A stretch of DNA of 64,000 nt, taken from positions 22,973 to 86,972 of the forward strand of contig NZ_JAELTQ010000005.1 in assembly GCF_016428905.1 (NCBI RefSeq). Reading direction: 5' to 3'. The DNA comes from Dyella sp. ASV24. GTDB taxonomy: Bacteria; Pseudomonadota; Gammaproteobacteria; Xanthomonadales; Rhodanobacteraceae. The notes below the pieces were generated by a model, which worked only from the letters and a program-made list of their open reading frames with translations, had not been told where the DNA came from and did not search any database. The position numbers and the translations under genes were made by a program. Numbering within the stretch: position 1 is the first letter of the stretch; every line of letters starts with the position of its first letter. Below, piece by piece: positions 45,001-53,405 of this stretch.

Positions 45001-45486
45001 ACGCCCTACGTGCGCCTCGAACTGGCCACGGGAAAGCTGCTGCAGAAGAACGTTATCCGCTACGACAAGGCCATCAACGCCTGGGTGATCCACGTGGTGG
45101 CGCATGCGCTTGGCTTACGGCTGCAGTCACGCATCATCGGCGCCGATACATCCCTGGTGCTGAAACCGCTGGACGCCGACGACGCCCTCATGTGTCTCAA
45201 CGCCATGCTCTCCAGCCTGCGTGAAGGCATGCGCATGCCGCTACCCATCGCTCGCAAGACAGCATTCGCGTGGCTGCAGAACCTCGACGATCCGGAAAAG
45301 GCACGCAAGCAGGCGCAACTCGCCTATGAAGGCAGTGGCTTCGGTGGCGTGGGCGAAGTGCAGGAAGACGCCTACCTTGCCCGTGCGTGGCCGCGCTTCG
45401 ATGCGCTGGAAGCGGGTGGCTTCCATCACTGGCTGGCGCTGTACCAGCCCATGCTGCCCGCCATCGTCAACGGAGCGGATGCATGA
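42001..45486 (+). CDS. recC: RecBCD enzyme gamma subunit (exodeoxyribonuclease V)
   Basis: A 1161-residue protein (E. coli RecC is 1122). The start IHGNRMEDLRDLLTGWLARAP....DELMLVQSNGIAQWLKWALAR is the RecC hallmark (nuclease/helicase-like fold without ATPase motifs). RecC recognises Chi sites and holds RecB and RecD together during double-strand-break repair. The TGA overlaps the recB ATG (ATGA at 45483). Gene order recC-recB-recD matches the gammaproteobacterial operon without ptrA between. Confidence 0.96.
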   Translation: MSHTLDLPLESPIQPGLMVIHGNRMEDLRDLLTGWLARAPLRPLEDELMLVQSNGIAQWLKWALARPVGVGGGLGISAAIDVQLPGRFLWAAYRSVLGRDAVPTTSPFDKSRLSWRLLRLLPAHLHEAEFAPLRDFLRDDPDERKRFQLAERVADLFDQYQVYRADWLADWERGQYVLRNDLRGEPSELPADQRWQARLWQLLLDDVGEERHNHRAAVHQAFLDRINTLTTRPPMLPRRIVVFGISSLPQQTLEALTALARFSQVMLLVANPCRHYWADIIEDRELLKASQRRHGQKPGLPAEPRYEDLHLHANPLLAAWGRQGRDYIRLLDAFDKPEGYRSQFAAWNRSIDLFADTDGGTLLRQMQQAILDLEPLPAEAAQRKSWRDNDASLRFHVAHSPQREVEILHDQLLAMFQSAAEHGEPLSPRDVIVMVPDIQTYAPHVQAVFGRLSPDDPRHLPFSVADQPARGAVPLMVALEHLLSLPESRFAVSDLLDLLDVPALRARFDIEDNGLPTLRRWIEGAGIRWGLDRGQKQSLELPGIEQNTWRFGLRRMLLGYAVGEGDTWHGIAPYGEVGGLDAALVGPLILLMDQLEQWWARMREPATPDQWHERLQQLLLDFFDADDPADSDRLTRLNDALDEWKQACAEAGFDLPLPLNIVREHWLSSMDESRLSQRFMGGAVSFCTLMPMRAIPFRVVCLLGMNDGDYPRRQAPADFDLMAQPGHARPGDRSRREDDRYLFLEALASARDTLYVSWVGRNVRDNSVLPPSVLVGQLRDYVAAGWHRQGDDPNDIRSGEHLLDAMTTVHPLQPFSRRYFSSDADVHLFTYAREWRQALRDHDDTATNGSLAPWEPDAAISLALLQGFVARPVRHFFNHRLKVHFNAWNEEAMDDEPFGLNALERHVATTSVLNAAVISADPRAAVDVATRQLIDQGALPPGGFGELARDALAREGSDLVTRWRLACERWPLVDEKIEVLHDAHGVRLEDWLTDLRRGDETPYVRLELATGKLLQKNVIRYDKAINAWVIHVVAHALGLRLQSRIIGADTSLVLKPLDADDALMCLNAMLSSLREGMRMPLPIARKTAFAWLQNLDDPEKARKQAQLAYEGSGFGGVGEVQEDAYLARAWPRFDALEAGGFHHWLALYQPMLPAIVNGADA

Positions 45487-48400
45487 CCACCACCGCACCG
45501 CTCCAACCGCTGCAACTGCCGCTGCAAGGCATCCAGCTGATCGAAGCCAGCGCGGGCACGGGCAAAACCTGGACCATTGCCGCGCTGTACCTGCGGCTGG
45601 TGCTTGGCCATGGCACGCACCAAGGCAAGGCCCTGTTGCCCTCGCAAATCCTGGTGCTCACCTTCACCAAGGCGGCCACGGCGGAATTGCGTGAGCGGAT
45701 CCGCGAGCGACTGGGCGAAGCAGCAGATGCGTTCCGTGGTCGCCGCGAGGCGGACGACTTCCTGCGCAGCCTGATCGACGTCTATCCCGACGACGACAGC
45801 CGCGCACGCGCCGCGCGTCAGCTCGACCTGGCGGCGCAATGGATGGACGAATCGGCCATCCACACCATCCATGCCTGGTGCCAGCGCATGCTGAGTCAGC
45901 ATGCCTTCGACAGCGGACACCCGTTCGTACAGGATACGGACACCGACGAAAGCGCGTTGCTCGCCGATGTCGTGCGCGACTACTGGCGCTGTCATTTCTT
46001 CCCGTTGGATCGCGACGGTGCCGCACTGGTCTCGCACTGGTGGAAAACACCTGCTGACCTGCAGGCCGATCTGCAACCTCTGCTACGACAGCCGCCCGAG
46101 AGCCTGCGACTGGATGGCCGCCCTCTGCCCGATGCCGAGCGGACACTTGACGAGTTCCGCGAACGTGTCAGCGCAACGGCGATCGCCGAGGCGCACGCGC
46201 GACAGCGCTGGCTGGACGACGTCCATGCCATCGAAGCCCTGTTCTCGCAAGCACTGGCAGCCGGCGCACTCAACGGCAACAAGATGCGCAAGGACAAGGT
46301 GATCGACGAGCTCGCCCTGCTCCGCGCGTGGGCTACCGACGGTGCGGATGCATCCACCGCCCTGCCGCGCTATACACGCACCGCGTTGACAGCGGCAAAG
46401 AACAAGAGCGCCGACGCGCTGCAACACCCCGCCTTCGACGCCATTGAAACCTTGGTGGAGGCACACGGACTGATCGCGCCCTGGCGCGCCCCCGTACTGG
46501 CGCACGCCACGCGCTGGGTCGCAGCCAAGCTCGATGAAACCAAGCAACGCCGTTCGCAACTCGGCTTCGATGACATGCTCAAGCGCCTGGACGGAGCCTT
46601 GTACGGGCATACCGGCAAGCGTCTGGCCGATACCATCGCCGCGCAGTATCCGATAGCGCTGATCGACGAGTTTCAAGACACCGACCCGCTGCAGTGGCGC
46701 ATTTTCCACCGCATCTACGCCCGTCGCGACACTCACGGACTGCTGCTGATTGGCGACCCCAAGCAGGCCATCTACGGGTTTCGCGGCGCGGACATCCATA
46801 CCTATCTGCGTGCTCGCAGCAGCGCGCGGCAACCGATGTGGACGCTGGGCACCAATTACCGTTCCACGGTACCGCTGGTCGATGCCGTCAATCGCGTGTT
46901 TGCATTTGCCGACACGCATGAGAACGGTGCATTCGACTTCGGTCGGGGTGAGGACGCGTTACCGTTCTTCCCCGTCGCCGCGCGCGGTCGCAGCGACGAG
47001 CTGTTGTTGGACGGCCAGCCACTACCGCCCATGCAACTGGCGGTGCAGGCGAGCGACGATGCAATCAGCGGCACCGCCTACACCGACCTGATGGCTCGCC
47101 ACGCCGCGGCCTATCTGGTCGACCTGCTTGCCGCCGCGCAGGAGGGGCGCTGCGGTTTTCAGCACGCGGACGGCACGCTACGTCCGTTGCAGCCGGGTGA
47201 CATCGCCATCCTCGTTCGCCGTGGCGCCGAAGCGGCGAAGGTACGCGAAGAGATGCAGCGCCGCGGCCTGAAAAGCGTCTATCTCTCTGACCGCGATTCG
47301 GTCTACGCCTCAGCGGAAGCCACCGATCTGCTGCGCTGGTTGCGCGCCTGCGCCGAGCCCGGCTCGGACCGCACCATGCGCGCCGCGCTCGCCACGCCAA
47401 CGCTGGGCCAGAGCGATGCCGAGCTCGATCGCCTCAATCTGGACGAGCACCATTGGGAAGCCTGTGGCGACCGGTTCCGCCAGTTGCACCTCACCTGGCA
47501 ACGCCATGGCGTGCTCGCCATGCTGCACGACCTGCTGCACGCCTTCGACCTGCCCGCGCGACTGCTGGGGCTTCCCGACGGCGAGCGCGCACTGACCAAC
47601 CTGCTGCATCTGGCCGAACTACTGCAGCACGCCGCGTCCACGCTGGATGGCGAGCACGCCTTGATTCGCTACCTCGCAGCGCAGATTGCCAGCGCCAGCG
47701 ATCCGCACTCCAACACCGCTGACGAGCAGATCGTCCGCCTGGAAAGCGAAGCCGCACTGATCAAAGTGGTGACCATCCACAAATCCAAGGGCCTGGAGTA
47801 TCCATTGGTACTGCTGCCCTTCGTGTGTTCGGCGCGCGAGCTGAAAGCAGACGACAGCTTTACCTGGCACGACGACGACGGCGAGCTGCGCATGGACCTT
47901 CGCGCCAACGAGGCGGCACTCACACGCGCAGACCGCGAACGCCTGCAGGAAGACCTTCGTCTGCTCTACGTGGCGCTGACGCGCGCGCAGTACGCCTGCT
48001 GGTTAGGCGTGGCCTGCACGCGCGCCGGACAAGGCAAGGCATCGACGCTGCACAAATCAGCGTTCGGCCATGTGTTGTCGGGTGGCGTGAAGATCGAGCC
48101 GACCGAACTTCTCCCACGCCTGGAAGCTCTACGTGGCGATGCCTCGGACATAGCCATCCGTTTGCTCGACACGCCCGCCACTCACGCTCTGCCTGCCATG
48201 CAGACCGAAGTGAAGCCCCTGTGGGATGCGCGCGACTACAACGGGCCAGCGACGGAACGCTGGCGCGTATCCAGCTACAGCGGCCTCAAGTACGCCGAAG
48301 TCGAGGACACACGCATCCCTGCACCGGAAACGGCAGCGCAGGACATCCTGATCGAGGCCAGTGCGGAGCAACCCGTGCTTCCCAACGCACCCACCGCGCT

Positions 48401-49148
48401 GGCACAAGGCATTCATGCCTTCCACGCTGGCGCGGAGCCCGGCACGTTCCTGCACGACCTGTTGGAATGGGCTGCCGACGAAGGCTTTGCGCAGACTGCT
48501 GACGACACGCCGGCGCTCGAAAAGGAAATTGCCCGACGCTGCCAACGTCGCGGCTGGCAATCGCACATCACTATGCTCACCGCGTGGATGGCAGGGCTGC
48601 TACGCACGCCGCTTGCCCTGCCGGATGGCACGCACGCCTCACTGGCACAGATGACCAGCCACTACGCCGAACTGGAGTTCTGGTTCGAAGCGATGCACGT
48701 CGACACGCTGGCGCTGGACCGGTTGGTGACCGCGCATACGCTGGACGCGCGCCCTCGCCTGCCGCTGCTGGCCGATCGTATCAACGGATTGCTCAAAGGC
48801 TTCATCGACCTGGTGGTGGAGCACCAAGGCCGTTACTACGTGATCGACTACAAATCCAACAAGCTCGGTAACGACGTCACCGCGTACACGGCAGAAGCGA
48901 TGCGCGAGTCGATCCTGCGCGAGCGCTACGACCTGCAGTACGCGCTCTACACCCTGGCGCTGCACCGGCAGTTGCGTGCGCGCCTGCCCGGCTACGACTA
49001 CGAGCGGCATATGGGTGGTGTGGCGTACCTGTACCTGCGTGGCGTAGATGAAGCGGGACACGGCGTGCATGTCGAACGTCTGCCCAAGGCACTGATCGAA
49101 GCGATGGATCGCCTGTTCGCCACCGGAAAACACGCCCATGTCGCCTGA
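45483..49148 (+). CDS. recB: RecBCD enzyme beta subunit, helicase-nuclease
   Basis: A 1221-residue UvrD-like helicase and nuclease. Walker A EASAGTGKTW (21-30), helicase motif II in IALIDEFQDTDPLQW, GDPKQAIYGFRG, later VTIHKSKGLEYPLV. The C-terminal nuclease holds GFIDLV and VIDYKSNKLG, the Asp/Lys catalytic set of RecB nucleases. It unwinds and degrades DNA from breaks until Chi, then loads RecA. The start overlaps the recC stop by 4 nt; the stop lies inside the start of recD (11-nt overlap). Confidence 0.96.
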   Translation: MTTTAPLQPLQLPLQGIQLIEASAGTGKTWTIAALYLRLVLGHGTHQGKALLPSQILVLTFTKAATAELRERIRERLGEAADAFRGRREADDFLRSLIDVYPDDDSRARAARQLDLAAQWMDESAIHTIHAWCQRMLSQHAFDSGHPFVQDTDTDESALLADVVRDYWRCHFFPLDRDGAALVSHWWKTPADLQADLQPLLRQPPESLRLDGRPLPDAERTLDEFRERVSATAIAEAHARQRWLDDVHAIEALFSQALAAGALNGNKMRKDKVIDELALLRAWATDGADASTALPRYTRTALTAAKNKSADALQHPAFDAIETLVEAHGLIAPWRAPVLAHATRWVAAKLDETKQRRSQLGFDDMLKRLDGALYGHTGKRLADTIAAQYPIALIDEFQDTDPLQWRIFHRIYARRDTHGLLLIGDPKQAIYGFRGADIHTYLRARSSARQPMWTLGTNYRSTVPLVDAVNRVFAFADTHENGAFDFGRGEDALPFFPVAARGRSDELLLDGQPLPPMQLAVQASDDAISGTAYTDLMARHAAAYLVDLLAAAQEGRCGFQHADGTLRPLQPGDIAILVRRGAEAAKVREEMQRRGLKSVYLSDRDSVYASAEATDLLRWLRACAEPGSDRTMRAALATPTLGQSDAELDRLNLDEHHWEACGDRFRQLHLTWQRHGVLAMLHDLLHAFDLPARLLGLPDGERALTNLLHLAELLQHAASTLDGEHALIRYLAAQIASASDPHSNTADEQIVRLESEAALIKVVTIHKSKGLEYPLVLLPFVCSARELKADDSFTWHDDDGELRMDLRANEAALTRADRERLQEDLRLLYVALTRAQYACWLGVACTRAGQGKASTLHKSAFGHVLSGGVKIEPTELLPRLEALRGDASDIAIRLLDTPATHALPAMQTEVKPLWDARDYNGPATERWRVSSYSGLKYAEVEDTRIPAPETAAQDILIEASAEQPVLPNAPTALAQGIHAFHAGAEPGTFLHDLLEWAADEGFAQTADDTPALEKEIARRCQRRGWQSHITMLTAWMAGLLRTPLALPDGTHASLAQMTSHYAELEFWFEAMHVDTLALDRLVTAHTLDARPRLPLLADRINGLLKGFIDLVVEHQGRYYVIDYKSNKLGNDVTAYTAEAMRESILRERYDLQYALYTLALHRQLRARLPGYDYERHMGGVAYLYLRGVDEAGHGVHVERLPKALIEAMDRLFATGKHAHVA

Positions 49149-51135
49149 ACCCCTGCTCACGTCCATGGAACAGGCGATCGAGCGCAGCTGGCTGCGGCCG
49201 CTGGATATCGCGTTTGCGCGTTTCCTCGATGCACAGGATCCGACCGCTCCGCCCGCCCTGCCCCTGCTCGGCGCGCTAGTCAGCCGACAGCAAGCGGACG
49301 GCCATCTCTGTCTTGACCTGTCATCGTGGGAATCCCTGGCCGACGACGGCGGCTGGCCTTCCGACTGGAAGGCCATGCTGGCCGATGCCTCGCGCGCACC
49401 TTCAACCTTGCTCTCGTCCCCATTGCTGGCGGCCGTCGACGATCCCGCGCGCAACGCCTCACCCCTGGTCCTCGATGGCAGCCGACTCTACCTGCGCCGC
49501 TACTGGAACCACGAGCAACGGGTCGCGCAGGCGATCAGTCAACGCCTGGCCAATACGTGGGAGGCGTCACCCCTGCTGACGGCGCAACTCGTCCGATTGT
49601 TTCCCGCGATGCCCACCGAAGCCCCCGACTGGCAACGCGTCGCTTGCGCACTGGCCGCGCGCGGCGCCTTCACCGTGATTACTGGCGGCCCGGGCACCGG
49701 CAAAACGACTACCGTGGTGCGCCTGCTCGGCCTGCTGCAGACCCTGCATCGCCAGGAAACTGCACGCCCGTTGCGCATCCGCCTCGCCGCACCGACCGGT
49801 AAGGCGGCGGCGCGGCTGCAGTCGTCCATCAGCACACAGATTGCGCAACTGGATGTGGACAGCGACGTGCGTGCCAGCATCCCCAGCCAGGTGGATACGC
49901 TGCACCGCTTGCTCGGCGCACGCCCCGACACGCGGCGCTTTCGCCACGATGCCAGTCATCCATTGCACCTGGACGTGCTGGTTATCGACGAAGCATCGAT
50001 GATCGATCTGGAGATGATGTCCGCTGTGCTCGCCGCGCTGCCGGACAACGCCCGGCTGATCCTGCTCGGCGACAAGGACCAATTATCGTCGGTGGAAGCC
50101 GGCGCCGTGCTTGGCGACCTGTGTCGCCGCGCCGAAGCGGGCCACTACAGTGCAGCCACGGCGGCATGGCTGCGCGACATCAGCGGCGACCGCATCGACG
50201 CCTGGGTCAGCGATGATGCCCGCTCACTGGACCAGCATGTCGCCATGCTTCGCCATAGCCATCGCTTTGGCGCGGACAGCGGCATCGGCACGCTCGCGCA
50301 ACGGGTGAACGAAGGTAACGCGACACAGGTGCAGGCGCTGCTTTCCAATCCGCACGCAGATATCGCCTGGGTCGATGCCGCCGCCGATGCGCGCACACTC
50401 ACGGACCTGGTGCTCGACGGCGGCGCAACGCGCTTCCTGCCACGCGCCGATGGCGAACAACCGCACGGCTACCGCCACTACCTCGAATGGTTGCGGCGCG
50501 AACGTCCAGCGGCGACCGCCACACACGACGCGTTCGACGAGTGGGCGCGGGGCGTACTGCGTGCGTTCGGCAGCTTCCAGTTGCTGTGTGCGCTGCGACA
50601 GGGACCGTTCGGTGCGGAAGGACTCAACCGCCAGATCGCCGGCATTCTCCATCAGGCGCAACTGATCGACAGCAGTCACGAGTGGTACGAGGGCCGCCCC
50701 GTATTGGTCACGCGCAACGACTACAGCCTGGGGCTGATGAACGGCGACGTGGGCGTCGCCCTTCGCGTTCCCGACGAACAGGGCGTGATGCAGTTGCGGG
50801 TGGCATTCGAAGTGGCCGGCGATGCCGTGAACCATGCGTCGCGCATCCGTTTCGTGCTGCCATCGCGCCTCGGGGAGCGGGAGAGCGTATACGCAATGAC
50901 CGTGCACAAGTCGCAGGGCTCGGAGTTCGACCACGCCGCACTGGTGTTGCCTGCGGAGGCGAGTGCCGTGCTTACGCGCGAACTGCTCTATACCGGCATC
51001 ACGCGCGCGCGGCGCTGGTTCAGCCTGCTGACGCCGGCCGCCATCGTGCGGCAGTCCGTGGAACAGCCCGTGCACCGCCACTCCGGTTTGTACCAGCGCT
51101 GGTCGACAACCGACGCGAGCCAGAACTCGAACTAG
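49138..51135 (+). CDS. recD: RecBCD enzyme alpha subunit, 5'-3' helicase
   Basis: A 665-residue SF1B helicase. Walker A GGPGTGKT (183-190), motif II VIDEASMIDLEM, motif VI region MTVHKSQGSEFDHAALVLP and TGITRARRW. It unwinds the 5'-ended strand in RecBCD. The ATG at 49138 overlaps the recB 3' end by 11 nt (translational coupling). Its TAG overlaps by 4 nt the stop codon of the convergent pilX-like gene. Confidence 0.96.
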   Translation: MSPEPLLTSMEQAIERSWLRPLDIAFARFLDAQDPTAPPALPLLGALVSRQQADGHLCLDLSSWESLADDGGWPSDWKAMLADASRAPSTLLSSPLLAAVDDPARNASPLVLDGSRLYLRRYWNHEQRVAQAISQRLANTWEASPLLTAQLVRLFPAMPTEAPDWQRVACALAARGAFTVITGGPGTGKTTTVVRLLGLLQTLHRQETARPLRIRLAAPTGKAAARLQSSISTQIAQLDVDSDVRASIPSQVDTLHRLLGARPDTRRFRHDASHPLHLDVLVIDEASMIDLEMMSAVLAALPDNARLILLGDKDQLSSVEAGAVLGDLCRRAEAGHYSAATAAWLRDISGDRIDAWVSDDARSLDQHVAMLRHSHRFGADSGIGTLAQRVNEGNATQVQALLSNPHADIAWVDAAADARTLTDLVLDGGATRFLPRADGEQPHGYRHYLEWLRRERPAATATHDAFDEWARGVLRAFGSFQLLCALRQGPFGAEGLNRQIAGILHQAQLIDSSHEWYEGRPVLVTRNDYSLGLMNGDVGVALRVPDEQGVMQLRVAFEVAGDAVNHASRIRFVLPSRLGERESVYAMTVHKSQGSEFDHAALVLPAEASAVLTRELLYTGITRARRWFSLLTPAAIVRQSVEQPVHRHSGLYQRWSTTDASQNSN

Positions 51136-51731
51136 CGGCGCAGCACCACCGTGGCCTGCAAGACGACCAACACGCGTCCATCACTGATGGCAGGATCGGC
51201 GCTGCGTGCGGTGATGCGATAGTACGTACGCGCCGCCCCGACATGTCCGCCGTAGTTGTGGGCACTCGCACTTTGCTCGACGACCGCATCCAGCATGGAA
51301 TCGTCCCCATCGCCCATGTTTTCGATCACGTACTGAGGCGGGCCCGAGGCCTCGGGCGATGCAGCGAATTCGCTGTTTTCAACAGTGCGGATGCTGCCCC
51401 GCGGCAGGCCTGGATCGTTGAATGGATTCGCCAGGCAGGACACCGCTTTCATTTGACAGTCGCGCGCCACGTCATCTGGCTGAACCGCCACGTGCAACTG
51501 TGCCACGCGCAACGCGGCCTCTGCATGCTGGAACGCGATCTGACGATCCTGTTGATGTGCCGCCATCTTCTGCTGGAGCAGTGTCCCCCTCAGTCCCGCG
51601 AAAGCGGTTAGCGTAAGCGCGACAAGCAGCACCAAAGCCACCACGAGTGCGAAGCCTCGCGCACGTGGTGGTGGCACAGGCTGACCCAGGGATGTCGTCA
51701 GCGAGTCACGGGACAACGGTGGCCGATCCAT
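51132..51731 (-). CDS. pilX: Type IV pilus minor pilin PilX, second copy
   Basis: A 199-residue PilX-type protein: N-terminal hydrophobic helix after a short basic leader (RARGFALVVALVLLVALTLTAFAG; prepilin-like G-F site), then the paralogous region QKMAAHQQDRQIAFQHAEAALRVAQL and GPPQYVIENMG. Clearly a paralogue of the pilX at 57336-57950 (shared DRQIAFQ.AEAA.R.AQL, NPFNDP, PQYVIENMG). It starts one base after the stop of the second pilW (51733). It probably caps or primes a variant pilus tip. Confidence 0.9.
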   Translation of the reverse strand: MDRPPLSRDSLTTSLGQPVPPPRARGFALVVALVLLVALTLTAFAGLRGTLLQQKMAAHQQDRQIAFQHAEAALRVAQLHVAVQPDDVARDCQMKAVSCLANPFNDPGLPRGSIRTVENSEFAASPEASGPPQYVIENMGDGDDSMLDAVVEQSASAHNYGGHVGAARTYYRITARSADPAISDGRVLVVLQATVVLRR

Positions 51732-51732
51732 C

Positions 51733-52725
51733 TCACGGCACCCGATGACGTAAGACGGTGGTCATGCTGGACTGACGTGAGATGGGCGCGTTATCCACAC
51801 CAGCGCGCTGATCCGTGCTCTGCAAGGTGAATGTCACGCGCACAGCCGTGACCTTTTCCCAGTCCGCCACCTCACTCGCGCGAACGAATGGGCTGGCGAG
51901 GCCATCCTGGTGGTAGGCCAATTGCATGTCGGTCACGCCACGCACCATCTCATGACGTTTGAGTACACCGCCTTCCAGTCCCAGGCGATAGAGTGAAAGT
52001 CCCTTGTCCGGGTTGGTACCAACGTACCAATCCGCAACATAGGCAGGCGTGAGCATGGCGTTGGGGCCAAAGACATAGCGGTTGAGGGATTCGCACGATG
52101 CCGGGTAGCCGAGACCCGCCGAGCAATTGCCATCCCCCTTGGCATGCCCCACGGTGCGCCCGCTTATGCTGCTGGATCGAAAGATGGCTGCGTGGTCGTA
52201 GTCGCATACAACGAGCACGTCGCCCACGGAAAGGTCATCAATGGATTCGCGCAACGTGAACTTCGCCTGGGCGTCATCGTGCCAAGCGACGCTGTAGCTC
52301 ACGCCCTTGATGCCAAGCACTTGCAGCGACGGCTTACCCGCCACACGGTCGCCCGTCGCCTTGCCCGCCGGAATATCAGGATCATCGCCATCAAAACCGT
52401 GGATGGCTCGGCGCCAGTCGCTCCACCAGATCGCACCACCGTTGGCCGGCCCGACAGCCAGCGCATTGGCGATGCGTTGATTGCCACATCCCGTGGCGCC
52501 TGCATGGCGGATATCGCGCGCCAACAGCTCGGAGCCGATGCGCAGACTTTCCTGCACCTCGCTCAACGCACGGCTGGTGCGGCTCACATGCTGACCGGCG
52601 AGGTAGACGCTACCAAACCCTGCCATGACGATCAGGCCAATCAGCAAGGCCACCAACAACTCCACGAGGGTGAAGCCTTGCCCGTCGCCACGACGCGATG
52701 AGGAAACCAGTACTCGACGTGCCAT
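51733..52725 (-). CDS. pilW: Type IV pilus minor pilin PilW, second copy
   Basis: A 330-residue PilW: prepilin leader MARRVLVSSSRRGDGQG, then FTLVELLVALLIGLIVMAGFGSVYL (cleavage G-F, Glu at +5). The rest is the PilW globular domain. Paralogue of the pilW at 57952-58953. It forms a two-gene unit with pilX2, outside the main operon and behind its terminator, with its own promoter presumably in 52726-52886. Confidence 0.92.
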   Translation of the reverse strand: MARRVLVSSSRRGDGQGFTLVELLVALLIGLIVMAGFGSVYLAGQHVSRTSRALSEVQESLRIGSELLARDIRHAGATGCGNQRIANALAVGPANGGAIWWSDWRRAIHGFDGDDPDIPAGKATGDRVAGKPSLQVLGIKGVSYSVAWHDDAQAKFTLRESIDDLSVGDVLVVCDYDHAAIFRSSSISGRTVGHAKGDGNCSAGLGYPASCESLNRYVFGPNAMLTPAYVADWYVGTNPDKGLSLYRLGLEGGVLKRHEMVRGVTDMQLAYHQDGLASPFVRASEVADWEKVTAVRVTFTLQSTDQRAGVDNAPISRQSSMTTVLRHRVP

Positions 52726-52886
52726 GGCATGCCCAAGCTAAAGCGGAGCATCGATGATCATCGCCGTGGCATCGCGGCGTATAGCGAGCGATGCCTACGC
52801 CGAGCCTAGGCCAACTGCTTATTGTGGCGTCAGCCAATGCCTAGGGCCCGGAGTGAGGTCCCGTTGCACTCCTTAACCGCCCAAAG

Positions 52887-52912
52887 AAAAGGCCGCCCTG
52901 AGGCGGCCTTTT
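52887..52912 (-). terminator. Strong intrinsic terminator ending the minor-pilin operon
   Basis: AAAAGGCCGCC (52887-52897) pairs with GGCGGCCTTTT (52902-52912) around CTGA; on the minus strand a TTTTCTTT tract follows. It lies just past the pilE stop (52918), separating the main operon from the second pilW-pilX pair. Confidence 0.92.
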
Positions 52913-52917
52913 CTTAC

Positions 52918-53394
52918 TCACCAACAGCCAGGACCGGCGGCATCGCGTTGACCGGACTGATCGAGTTGCAGCGTACCGCACATCGTGTCGCGAGCTTGAA
53001 TGCTCGCCGATTTCGGCGCGGCCTGAATCGTGTATGCCGTCGCGGTCGGTCCTGTGCTGAACGCATAGTCATAGTTTCTGCCCGTCTGTTGACCGGACAT
53101 GCAGTCGAGCGCGGGCATCGTATTAGCCGTAGCGCCCGCGGCGTTCCCGGCCTTGTCGTAGCGCAGGTAGGTCGCGTAATAGCGCTCCATGTAACTGGCG
53201 ATCTGCGACATGCAGCTCTCCGCCGCCACGCGATTCGTCTTCCTGACATGCGTCAGGTAAGACGGGTACGCGATGGCGGCGAGAATGCCGATGATCGCGA
53301 TCACGATCATGACCTCGATAAGCGTGAAGCCGGCCTGGCGCCACGCCCGGCGCTTACGATCGGCCGAACGCGGGTTGAACTTGTAGAGACTCAT
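52918..53394 (-). CDS. pilE: Type IV pilin-like protein PilE (minor pilin)
   Basis: A 158-residue prepilin: leader to GFTLIEVMIVIAIIGILAAIAYPSY (cleavage before Phe, Glu at +5), alpha helix, then a globular part with Cys pairs (ESCMSQIASYMERYY, PALDCMSGQ, GTLQLDQ...GPGC) forming the D-region disulfide. It is the last gene of the minor-pilin operon, 11 nt after pilY1. ATG 53394 has AGGAAGGG upstream; ATG 53409 is the alternative. Confidence 0.92.
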   Translation of the reverse strand: MSLYKFNPRSADRKRRAWRQAGFTLIEVMIVIAIIGILAAIAYPSYLTHVRKTNRVAAESCMSQIASYMERYYATYLRYDKAGNAAGATANTMPALDCMSGQQTGRNYDYAFSTGPTATAYTIQAAPKSASIQARDTMCGTLQLDQSGQRDAAGPGCW

Positions 53395-53405
53395 GGATCC
53401 CTTCC

